Source: Candidatus Stahliibacteriota bacterium (lineage in GTDB: Bacteria > Hydrothermota > Tepidihabitantia > SM23-42). Taken from it: a stretch of 12,737 nucleotides of DNA. A program made the translations under genes and the position numbers. The stretch's first letter is position 1, and every line of letters starts with the position of its first letter. The DNA is taken from positions 1 to 12,737 of the forward strand of contig SOIY01000151.1 in NCBI GenBank assembly GCA_004376785.1, given 5' to 3'. Below are positions 1 to 7,277 of this stretch, in pieces. The notes under the pieces were generated by a model that was not told the DNA's origin, searched no databases, and saw nothing but the letters and a program-made list of their open reading frames with translations.

Positions 1-338
1 TCTCCTTCAATCGATTCCACGTAAAATTCCCTGCCTGATATTATCTCGATATCAGTTTTGCCACAATTTGGACACATTAATATTGGTTCATCAATAATAT
101 TTTCTTTGCCACAATCCTTACACTTAATACGTATTGGTATCTCGTCAAATATTATCTCGGCATCACTACATTTAGTGTTCGGCTTTAAATAACCAAAATA
201 GAATTTAATTGAATCTGACGAAAATCCAGTAAATTTCCCAATCTTCAGATTAATTTTATATATCTTGGCAAATTTATTCTTTTCTGCTTCTTGATTGCAA
301 AGGTCAACCAGTGATTTTGTAACACTGTATTCATGCAT
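1..338 (-). CDS. hypA: HypA, hydrogenase nickel incorporation protein (3' end off the window)
   Basis: HypA is the metallochaperone that, with HypB, delivers nickel to the large subunit of [NiFe] hydrogenase in the cytoplasm. Reading the minus strand from ATG at 338-336 gives 112 codons without a stop before the edge. The protein begins Met-His-Glu, the family's invariant nickel-binding N-terminus (His2). It has the structural zinc site as two CxxC pairs, C73/C76 (IKCKDCG) and C89/C92 (LMCPNCG), and ends in the usual GREFYVESIEG. HypA proteins are about 113-118 residues, so only the last few residues are missing. It lies 45 nt behind the propeller gene. I see no clear Shine-Dalgarno site or promoter in that gap, which holds a 14-bp tandem repeat. 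Other hydrogenase genes would be expected to the left. The family call is secure; whether it belongs to the upstream operon is not. Confidence 0.93.
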   Translation of the reverse strand, partial: MHEYSVTKSLVDLCNQEAEKNKFAKIYKINLKIGKFTGFSSDSIKFYFGYLKPNTKCSDAEIIFDEIPIRIKCKDCGKENIIDEPILMCPNCGKTDIEIISGREFYVESIEG

Positions 339-343
339 CTTAT

Positions 344-371
344 GGGCAAAGTGCAAAGGGCATAGTGCAGA
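344..371. repeat. Two tandem 14-bp units in the hypA upstream gap
   Basis: Plus-strand units GGGCAAAGTGCAAA (344-357) and GGGCATAGTGCAGA (358-371) are adjacent and match at 12 of 14 positions. They fill most of the 45-nt gap between the propeller gene stop and the hypA start, where the ribosome binding site should be. The function is unknown. Confidence 0.6.
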
Positions 372-383
372 GAAAATAAAAAA

Positions 384-2570
384 TCATCTAACGATAGCAA
401 ATTTGCAAACTTTGTTGCCACGGTCAGATTTAATCAGAGCAAAGTACAAACCGCTTCCAATATCCTCTGGTATTTCCCAGACAATCTCGCCAAACACCTC
501 ATCAGGTAGAAGATTCTCAGCAATTAATCTACCTGAAATTGCATAAATATTTACCTGCGCATCGAGGGGAATATTTCTAATCCTTACAATATTCTTATCA
601 ACCACTGGATTAGGATAGATTAATACACTATCTAACTCAGGAAGTGTATCAATTTGAACTGCAAGTTTTAATAAACCAATCTCACCTCCAATCCAAAAGC
701 ACCTTCTAAGCGGATCAAATTCAAAGCCCTGAATTTGAATAATTTCATTTGATAATACCAAAAATTCAATATGAACATTAATTCCACTATATGTCCAGCC
801 GCTCATAATATTAAACACAGGGTCATAATAGTAGATACCATCGCGCGTCATAATCCAAACCCTTCCTTCTGAATCGAGTTCAACATCAAGAACTTCTTCC
901 TCTGAAAAACCTGTAATGCCTGAAAAACCTGTGTCATTATGAATCAGTAATCCAATCTCATTTGCAACATATAGATTATTATTTTTATCTACAGTGCATC
1001 CAAATGCATATTTTGAAAGGAGACCATCAGATTCAGTATAAGTACGGAAATAATCGTCACTACGATCAAAAAGCGTATTTTTTGTATCGATCATGATTAA
1101 ACCACCTTCAGCACCAGTAACAGTTCTCCATATTTTACCTGCAGAATCAACAGCAATTTCAACATTAAACCCAGTCCTTCTGTCACCCAAAAAATAGACT
1201 GTATTTAATGCAGAATCAATTACCCACAGTTTATCTGATGGACCTGCAAGAGCAAGATACATATTATTATTATTATCAAATTCTATATCCCAAATAGCAA
1301 CAGTTCCCTCCATATTATTATACCTGTTTCTAATAAAATTCCATTCATTGTTTGACCAATCAAAAGAAAAAACCATTACTTCAGAAGTATCATCATCAAA
1401 TGCATTAATACCAAACCAGACTTTTTTATCAGGTGCAGTAACACAGCGATGGATATGATTAGACGGAAGAATTGAATCAGTGCTGAAATTTATCCATGCG
1501 CCATTATTATTTAACCAGCCAAACCCTCTTGATTCACTTGACCTTGCTCCACAAGCAATAAAAACACCGTATTCATTCGCAGTTATTTCAGAAATATGAT
1601 TTGAGGGCATGCATTTATTCTTTGTAATAGACCAAACATTATCACCAAAATCATACCGGCCTATTCCCTCACCATAATAATCTCTAACATAACGATTGCC
1701 AAGACCACAGAATAGATTACTATTAATATTTGCTAAGGATAAAACCTTACAGCGGTAGGGTAAACTATCTTTGGCGATTGTAAAAGCACCCTGATAATAA
1801 AAACCAATTTGTGAAATCTGATCAAGAGCTAATACAAGCGAGTCGCCTATATAATTTATATCATTTATTTCATAACCTGATAATAGCGTGTCAAAATGAT
1901 CACTTTGAAAAAGATTTAATCCTAAGTCAGTTGCGACATAAATTGATGTATCAATAATCGCAATTTTATTTATATGATTACTTAAAAGTCCATGAGATGT
2001 TGTATATTGCTGTGTAGAATCAGGATTAAAATCTTTGGTAAAACGAGCAAGACCCTCATCAGTTCCAACCCATATATATGCACTGTCTAATGCAATTGAC
2101 AGAACATTACCCGATGGCAAATCTATTTCGTATAGCTTTATTCTTGTATCATCGCTAAAATCAGCTGGTGTTCCCTTTGTATCGATAAATAAAAAACCAC
2201 TCGGGGAACCAATGTAAATACTATCTTTGGAGCAAGTAATCACCTGAGTTATTGTGCTAACCAAATACTCATCTGGGTATATGTAAATATTACTGAAATC
2301 CTGGCTAACTAATGCAAGACCGAACTCATTACCAACCCATATATACTCTGAGCTATCCAAGGCAAGACAACTCTGTTCATTTGTCTGTAATCCGTCAGTA
2401 TTGGTTAAAACCTTAAAAGTACCGCTTAAATGATTATAAGCAACCAAACCACCATTTGTTGCACCATAGATAATTGAATCTTTGCCAACTACTTCATAAT
2501 AGTAGTTGGTATTTGTGTAATATTCCGGGCTTATAGATATATTAGTTACGAGGAGAAAAATTAATATCAC
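384..2570 (-). CDS. PorZ-like secreted beta-propeller protein with T9SS-type C-terminal sorting domain
   Basis: The 728-residue product starts at GTG 2570-2568, chosen because AAGGAGG at 2577-2583 sits 6 nt upstream. The N-terminus MILIFLLVTNISIS looks like a short signal peptide. From about residue 20 to 640 there are repeated propeller blades of the two-component-regulator type, such as YIWVGNEFGLALV, YIWVGTDEGLARF, VWIMTRDGIYYYD and CFWIGGEIGLLKL. The first blade (IIYGATNGGLVAYN) resembles PorZ, the T9SS component with two propellers and a similar length. Residues 646-728 form a typical type A sorting domain: IYPNP at 651-655, ISGRLI, GSGLYFALIKS and a short terminal strand. I infer export through the inner membrane and then a type IX-like route to the surface. 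The start overlaps the upstream glycosyltransferase by about 29 nt. It could be a generic secreted propeller protein rather than true PorZ; only the architecture supports the comparison. Confidence 0.8.
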   Translation of the reverse strand: MILIFLLVTNISISPEYYTNTNYYYEVVGKDSIIYGATNGGLVAYNHLSGTFKVLTNTDGLQTNEQSCLALDSSEYIWVGNEFGLALVSQDFSNIYIYPDEYLVSTITQVITCSKDSIYIGSPSGFLFIDTKGTPADFSDDTRIKLYEIDLPSGNVLSIALDSAYIWVGTDEGLARFTKDFNPDSTQQYTTSHGLLSNHINKIAIIDTSIYVATDLGLNLFQSDHFDTLLSGYEINDINYIGDSLVLALDQISQIGFYYQGAFTIAKDSLPYRCKVLSLANINSNLFCGLGNRYVRDYYGEGIGRYDFGDNVWSITKNKCMPSNHISEITANEYGVFIACGARSSESRGFGWLNNNGAWINFSTDSILPSNHIHRCVTAPDKKVWFGINAFDDDTSEVMVFSFDWSNNEWNFIRNRYNNMEGTVAIWDIEFDNNNNMYLALAGPSDKLWVIDSALNTVYFLGDRRTGFNVEIAVDSAGKIWRTVTGAEGGLIMIDTKNTLFDRSDDYFRTYTESDGLLSKYAFGCTVDKNNNLYVANEIGLLIHNDTGFSGITGFSEEEVLDVELDSEGRVWIMTRDGIYYYDPVFNIMSGWTYSGINVHIEFLVLSNEIIQIQGFEFDPLRRCFWIGGEIGLLKLAVQIDTLPELDSVLIYPNPVVDKNIVRIRNIPLDAQVNIYAISGRLIAENLLPDEVFGEIVWEIPEDIGSGLYFALIKSDRGNKVCKFAIVR

Positions 2571-3432
2571 AGAACACCTCCTTAATTGACTCTGTCGAAA
2601 TTACATATATCAATCTTATAGTCATTAACAGTTTTAACAGTATTCGTACTGCAGTAGGCGGTTTGTAATGCTTAAGAAAAAATGTATAAAATCCTTTAGA
2701 GTGATGCATTGCAGGATGTATATTATCCTTTCGAAAATTTTCACCACGATAATGTATTGCATAGGCTTCAGGTAGCCACCATGTATCCCAACCACTTTTA
2801 TTAATCCTATAACATATATCAGCATCTTCGAGATATAAAAAGAAATCCTCATCAAATAGTCCAACTTGTTCCAGAGCTTTTCTTCTTATCATCATCAATG
2901 AGCCCTCTACAAAATCCACTTTCTGGGGTTTTTCATAATCGAGATCAAGACAAAGGTATTGATGCGAAAAGACATTTTCAGGAAATATACGCCTTGCTAA
3001 GGACCGCCGACCAAAAGAAACATTAAAGTAATTTGGAAAACGACGACACGTTGGCTGTTGGAATCCAGAGGGATTGAGTATTTCACCACCCAATATACCA
3101 CAATTATGGTTTTCCGTCATAAATTTGAGCATTAAATTAATTGTCATAGGGAATACTACTACATCTGGATTCAATATTAAAATATATTCACTTTTTGTAC
3201 TCTTTATTACATTATTAACTGCCTGGGCAAAACCAAGGTTTGTGTGATTACCCATATATTGAACTTCAGGGAAAAACTTCCGGGCAAAGGCTAAACTGTT
3301 GTCAGTCGATCCATTATCATAAACAGTTATGTTAATTTTATCTTTAAAACCCTTATTTTTACTGATACTTTCAAGACAATTTTTTAGGTAATCGCCTGAA
3401 TTGTAGTTTACAATTACAATACTTAACTGCAC
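2542..3432 (-). CDS. Family 2 glycosyltransferase, WbbL/rhamnosyltransferase-like
   Basis: This 296-residue GT-A fold enzyme probably adds a sugar from a nucleotide donor to a lipid-linked or surface glycan at the inner face of the cytoplasmic membrane. Visible motifs are the N-terminal VIVNYNSGDY (6-15), DNGSTDNS (39-46), the DxD-equivalent NPDVVV (88-93), VDFVEGSLMMIRRKAL (172-187) and the acceptor-side EDADICYR (202-209), an arrangement typical of WbbL-like rhamnosyltransferases. A hydrophobic stretch at 261-279 may anchor the C-terminus. The start is GTG at 3432-3430, preceded by AGGA, and it overlaps the Dpm1-like gene by 10 nt, so translation is probably coupled. The 3' end overlaps the propeller gene. 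The actual donor and acceptor cannot be read from the sequence. Confidence 0.88.
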   Translation of the reverse strand: MQLSIVIVNYNSGDYLKNCLESISKNKGFKDKINITVYDNGSTDNSLAFARKFFPEVQYMGNHTNLGFAQAVNNVIKSTKSEYILILNPDVVVFPMTINLMLKFMTENHNCGILGGEILNPSGFQQPTCRRFPNYFNVSFGRRSLARRIFPENVFSHQYLCLDLDYEKPQKVDFVEGSLMMIRRKALEQVGLFDEDFFLYLEDADICYRINKSGWDTWWLPEAYAIHYRGENFRKDNIHPAMHHSKGFYTFFLKHYKPPTAVRILLKLLMTIRLIYVISTESIKEVFCDINFSPRN

Positions 3433-4145
3433 TTTTTCCTAAACAAAGAAATTAATCTCAGTTTGCAAACCAACCAGAACGCCTCCCAGATAATCCTCTT
3501 TGACATCTTAGATTCGCCTTCACTCCTCTCTACAAAAATGATAGGAATTTCTTTAATTTTTAATCCGGATTTATATACAGAAAAAACACTCTGAATTTGG
3601 AAACCATAACCGTCTACTTTAAAAGTCTTCCAGTCAACAGACTCAAGTGCCTTACGCGAATAACATTTGAACCCACTTGTTAAATCCCTTACCGGAATCC
3701 CAGTAACAATACGAGCAAATATACAGGCAGAATAAGACAGCAATAAACGCTTCATTGGCCAATTGACAACACTTATACCCTTTACATATCGGGAACCAAT
3801 AATAAGTTCGTATTCATTTAACAATTCAATAAATTTTGGAAGTTCATCCGGGTTATGAGAAAAATCCGCATCCATTTCAAAAGCAAAATCATAACCATTT
3901 TTAAGAACATAAGCAAAACCTAAAACATATGCAGTACCCAGTCCCAGTTTTCTTTCTCTTCTTATGAGGTGTAATCTTTTATTATTCTGATTGAGTTTTT
4001 CAACAATATCACCTGTCTTATCTGGTGAATTATCATCAATAACCAGAATTTCCAATTGTTTAGAAATCGATAGAACTCTTTTGATTATTTTCTTAATATT
4101 AATTGCTTCGTTGTAGGTTGGGATTATAACAAGCCCCTTTTTCAT
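3423..4145 (-). CDS. Polyprenol-phosphate mannosyltransferase, Dpm1 family
   Basis: The family transfers mannose (or a related hexose) from GDP-mannose to a polyprenyl phosphate, making the lipid-linked donor used by extracytoplasmic glycosyltransferases. The 240 residues show the full set of motifs: PTYNEAINI near residue 9, VIDDNSPDKTG (35-45), MDADFSHNPDELP with the metal-binding DAD at 92-94, GSRY (117-120), DLTSGFKCYSRKAL (154-167), and the Dpm1 signature FVERSEGESKMS (204-215). There is no C-terminal GtrA-like membrane domain, so this is the short single-domain form. It leads the minus-strand operon. The start is ATG 4145-4143, directly behind a strong promoter, with no Shine-Dalgarno site, which suggests a leaderless mRNA. 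The family is clear; the exact sugar and lipid are inferred. Confidence 0.9.
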   Translation of the reverse strand: MKKGLVIIPTYNEAINIKKIIKRVLSISKQLEILVIDDNSPDKTGDIVEKLNQNNKRLHLIRRERKLGLGTAYVLGFAYVLKNGYDFAFEMDADFSHNPDELPKFIELLNEYELIIGSRYVKGISVVNWPMKRLLLSYSACIFARIVTGIPVRDLTSGFKCYSRKALESVDWKTFKVDGYGFQIQSVFSVYKSGLKIKEIPIIFVERSEGESKMSKRIIWEAFWLVCKLRLISLFRKKCS

Positions 4146-4152
4146 ATCGTTT

Positions 4153-4180
4153 ATTATATATGATAATTTACTTTTGTCAA
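4153..4180 (-). promoter_or_regulatory. Sigma-70-type promoter of the glycosyltransferase operon, leaderless geometry
   Basis: On the minus strand a perfect TTGACA (4180-4175) and a perfect TATAAT (4158-4153) are separated by 16 bp. The start codon begins 7 nt after the -10 box, so transcription should begin at or next to the A of the ATG. No purine-rich ribosome binding site lies between them. Confidence 0.82.
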
Positions 4181-4210
4181 TCTATTTTGCCTAAACATTA
4201 TTTACCTATG

Positions 4211-4238
4211 TTGACTTGATAATTTTTAAAGATATAAT
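4211..4238 (+). promoter_or_regulatory. Sigma-70-type promoter of the TonB receptor operon, leaderless geometry
   Basis: TTGACT (4211-4216), 16 bp, TATAAT (4233-4238), then 7 nt to the ATG at 4246. Because the promoter overlaps the in-frame TTG at 4216, it argues against that TTG and for the ATG as the start. It lies back to back with the minus-strand promoter; the two -35 boxes are 30 bp apart. Confidence 0.8.
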
Positions 4239-4245
4239 TGATCAC

Positions 4246-6504
4246 ATGATTTTTATATCACTATTGCTATTGGCATACGATTATGGTTCAGTAAGTGGAT
4301 TTGTAACTGATGCATCAAATGGTGAAAAACTCGCCTATGCAAATGTCTATTTAGAAAATACCAACATGGGCAGCGCAACCAATGATAAAGGTTATTATAT
4401 TATTCACAATATTACCCCAGGCACATATTCAATAATTTTTTCTTACATTGGTTATGAATCAGCTAAAATGGGCATAAGTATAAAGAAAAATCATAATACA
4501 GTAATAAATATTGAAATGAATCCTTCACTTATTGAGTTAGAAGAAATAAAAGTATCTGCAGAACGAACCCGGTTTGAACAAGAAGTCGAAGTTAGCCATA
4601 TAACCTTTACACCCAGAGAGATAAAGTCAGTACCAGGACTGTTTGAAAATGATTTGATAAAAATACTACAACTCATGCCTGGTGTTGTTGCAATGCATGA
4701 TTTGTCGAACAAGCTCTATGTGCGTGGCGGCAGTCCTGACGAAAATCTGGTGCTCTTAGATGGCATTACGATTTACAACCCATCAACCCATCTCTTCGGT
4801 CTTTTCTCGACCTTTAATCCTGATGCAGTTAGCAATGCAGAACTCTATGCAGGAGGATTCCCAGCCATATATGGTGATCGCCTATCTTCAGTGCTCGCAG
4901 TCACTACAAAAGAAGGTAATTCAAAGAAATACACAGGTGAAGCCAGCATTGGTTTAATTACTTCAAAATTAATGTTCGAGGGCCCGATCCCAAAAGGTTC
5001 GATTCTATTAAGTGGTCGCAGGACATATTTTGATGCACTAGTCTGGGCATATTCAAAGATAAAAAATGATACATTATCATTGCCTTATTATTTTTACGAC
5101 GGTATTGCAAAAATAAATTTCAATCCTTCACCAGAAAACAGGTTTACCATTGCCGGCATTGCTGGTTCTGATATTATCAGTTTTGAAGAATCATTTACCA
5201 ATAAAACAGAAGAAAAGATCGACCTGGAATGGGGTAACAGAGGCATTTCCCTGCGCTGGCGCAGAGTCTTTAGTCCACAATTCTACGGTGAAATATTAGG
5301 CGCCTGGAGTAATTTCCTCACCCATTTTCAGTATGAAGATTTTAGTGATTCAACAAATAATCTACACATTTACGAAGAAATAATAGATTATACAGGGAAA
5401 TGTGATTTCAACTATTTTCTCAATGACAGACATACATTAACCTGTGGTATTGATGCTAAACAACTGGAAATTGGATATAATCTTAATGTTGTAGAACAGG
5501 ATATTATTGCTCAAGAGCAAAAAACACATCTATTCACAGCTTATGTGCAGGACAAATGGTCTTTGATCCCAGATATCTTATCTGTTCAAGCTGGCTTAAG
5601 AGCACTCTATGACAATACATGCAAGAGATCTTGCTTTAACCCGCGAATCGGCATAAAATACCATATTAAACCGAATACAGCCCTGAACCTTGCGTGGGGT
5701 AAATATAATCAATTTCTTGTCACGATTAATAGTCAAGAATCTTATTTTTCTATATTTGACTTCTGGCGACTCGTGGATAGTACACATAACATACCATCCT
5801 CATACCACGTAATAGCCGGTCTTGAACAGTGGTTTGATAATAATACAAGGTTAACAATTGAACCGTACTATAAAAAGTATTATGATCTCCTTATTCCCAA
5901 AGAAGACGAGATATTCTTCAGTACGCCATCAGAAAGTCTTAAAGTTGCTAATGGTTATTCAACCGGGTTCGATATCTTCTTTAAAAAAAATTTTGAAAAT
6001 GCCTTTGGTTGGATAAGTTATTCACTATGCTTCACTAAACGAAAAGTAGGAGCACGCTACTATTCACCGCGTTATGACCGCAGGCATAATTTGAATATTG
6101 TCTTTGGATTTACAATACCTGAATATATACCATTATTTAAAAATGGTACTTTAAACCTGCGCTGGTATTTTGCCACAGGTCTTCCTTATGCAGAAGATCT
6201 GGCACGGTATCGATATCGCTATTATGACAGTATTGAACAAAATTGGGATTATGAGTGGGTTGTAATACATGGACCACGTGATGCACATCGCCTTCCTTTA
6301 TCCCATCGCCTCGATTTTCATCTTGAAAAAGATATGCGACTATTTGGTCTTAAAGGTTCCTGGTACATTGATGTAATGAATATCTATAATCACGATAATA
6401 TCGCATTTTACACATTAGATTATGATGAAGATCCACCAAAAAAGACAGCCTATACATTATTGTCAATACCAATCCCGAGTTTTGGCATTAATCTGAGGTT
6501 TTAA
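4246..6504 (+). CDS. TonB-dependent outer-membrane receptor with carboxypeptidase-like N-terminal domain
   Basis: The 752-residue product is a TonB-energised outer membrane transporter; the substrate is unknown. The start is ATG 4246: it follows a leaderless promoter and begins with a short signal peptide, MIFISLLLLAYDYG. An in-frame TTG at 4216 would add 10 polar residues encoded by the promoter itself. Residues about 15-92 form a carboxypeptidase-regulatory-like beta sandwich (VSGFVTDASNGEKLAYANVYL). EEIKVSAER (99-107) precedes the plug. The plug, roughly 110-225, includes LYVRGGSPDENLVLLDGI and YAGGFPAIYGDRLSSVL. The rest is an aromatic-rich barrel ending in a terminal Phe (INLRF), as BAM substrates usually do. 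The stop is followed after 1 nt by the DUF4249-like lipoprotein, a pairing familiar from Bacteroidota. Confidence 0.92.
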   Translation: MIFISLLLLAYDYGSVSGFVTDASNGEKLAYANVYLENTNMGSATNDKGYYIIHNITPGTYSIIFSYIGYESAKMGISIKKNHNTVINIEMNPSLIELEEIKVSAERTRFEQEVEVSHITFTPREIKSVPGLFENDLIKILQLMPGVVAMHDLSNKLYVRGGSPDENLVLLDGITIYNPSTHLFGLFSTFNPDAVSNAELYAGGFPAIYGDRLSSVLAVTTKEGNSKKYTGEASIGLITSKLMFEGPIPKGSILLSGRRTYFDALVWAYSKIKNDTLSLPYYFYDGIAKINFNPSPENRFTIAGIAGSDIISFEESFTNKTEEKIDLEWGNRGISLRWRRVFSPQFYGEILGAWSNFLTHFQYEDFSDSTNNLHIYEEIIDYTGKCDFNYFLNDRHTLTCGIDAKQLEIGYNLNVVEQDIIAQEQKTHLFTAYVQDKWSLIPDILSVQAGLRALYDNTCKRSCFNPRIGIKYHIKPNTALNLAWGKYNQFLVTINSQESYFSIFDFWRLVDSTHNIPSSYHVIAGLEQWFDNNTRLTIEPYYKKYYDLLIPKEDEIFFSTPSESLKVANGYSTGFDIFFKKNFENAFGWISYSLCFTKRKVGARYYSPRYDRRHNLNIVFGFTIPEYIPLFKNGTLNLRWYFATGLPYAEDLARYRYRYYDSIEQNWDYEWVVIHGPRDAHRLPLSHRLDFHLEKDMRLFGLKGSWYIDVMNIYNHDNIAFYTLDYDEDPPKKTAYTLLSIPIPSFGINLRF

Positions 6505-6505
6505 T

Positions 6506-7237
6506 ATGCAAAAGAGCAGAAGAAATGCAATAATCATAGTAGTGCTTTTTATAATCCTCATCTCATGTGAAAAATCACTATTTGAAGAATATGAACCAGA
6601 ACTAAACATTTTCTGCCTCCTCGAATGCCCTTCACTTCATTACACGGTCATTGTTGATCGAACCTATAGAATGAATGAACCATCAAACGAGTATATTGAA
6701 GATGCACTTGTTATTTTGTCAGGTCCTAATTCTGTAGATACCCTGCAATTCATAGGTGGTAAATACTATCCAGTTCATTCATTCTGGATTGAACCGGAAA
6801 AAAGATATCAGTTGACAGTTATAAAAGAGGGCATTGACACAGTCATTGCACAAACAAAGACTCCTGGTAATTTTAGCATAGTGTATCCACAACTCCGCGA
6901 CACACTTACCATTTCAGACACAATAATTCTGACAAAAAGTTCTGGGGCCTCGTATTATTGCGGTTATTTCACAGATGAAAATGATTATAAAATTCCTTTC
7001 TGGTATGTCCCGGACACACTTGACAGTTTGGTGCGCATACCAATACCATTTTATTTAACTTTTGCTCAATCTGGATACTATACAATCGAAATCCTGGCAT
7101 GTGATGAGAACTATTATCAATACAGTCAATTTAAACCGGAGCAGGACAGTGTGCTGCAAGCAGGAGTTACTGGAGGAGTTGGCGTATTTGCTTCTTATCA
7201 ATACCGACATGTGTGGGTCTACTTTGTATTAGAATAA
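6506..7237 (+). CDS. DUF4249-like lipoprotein, partner of the TonB receptor
   Basis: The 243-residue product starts at ATG 6506, with GAGG at 6495-6498 inside the receptor's 3' end. After a basic N-terminus (MQKSRR) and a hydrophobic stretch comes the lipobox ILIS-C with Cys21. The +2 residue is Glu, so the rule for Asp at +2 in E. coli does not directly settle its sorting. The body looks beta-rich: YTVIVDRTYRM, VEDAL-like IEDALVILSG, then a short GGKYYP and RYQLTVIKEG, as in DUF4249 proteins. The C-terminus has AGVTGGVGVFASYQ, matching the family's glycine-rich end. DUF4249 genes commonly sit next to receptors of this kind, where they probably act as surface-exposed accessory lipoproteins. 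The family match is from pattern alone and weaker than for the receptor. Confidence 0.7.
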   Translation: MQKSRRNAIIIVVLFIILISCEKSLFEEYEPELNIFCLLECPSLHYTVIVDRTYRMNEPSNEYIEDALVILSGPNSVDTLQFIGGKYYPVHSFWIEPEKRYQLTVIKEGIDTVIAQTKTPGNFSIVYPQLRDTLTISDTIILTKSSGASYYCGYFTDENDYKIPFWYVPDTLDSLVRIPIPFYLTFAQSGYYTIEILACDENYYQYSQFKPEQDSVLQAGVTGGVGVFASYQYRHVWVYFVLE

Positions 7238-7243
7238 TCATTC

Positions 7244-7271
7244 TTGACTTTACTCTTAAAAAGTATATATT
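7244..7271 (+). promoter_or_regulatory. Promoter of asnS, leaderless geometry
   Basis: TTGACT (7244-7249), 16 bp, TATATT (7266-7271), then 6 nt to the asnS ATG at 7278. No Shine-Dalgarno sequence is present. It sits immediately after the DUF4249-like gene stop and separates asnS from the upstream operon. Confidence 0.78.
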
Positions 7272-7277
7272 AGACCT

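Noticed and set aside
295..546. Plus-strand 83-codon frame across the hypA start and the end of the propeller gene
   Set aside because: It is antisense to two well-supported genes and shows no recognisable protein features.
1263..1277. ATT trinucleotide run in the propeller gene
   Set aside because: It encodes a short Asn run in a loop of an AT-rich gene; this is ordinary codon repetition with no sign of frame disruption.
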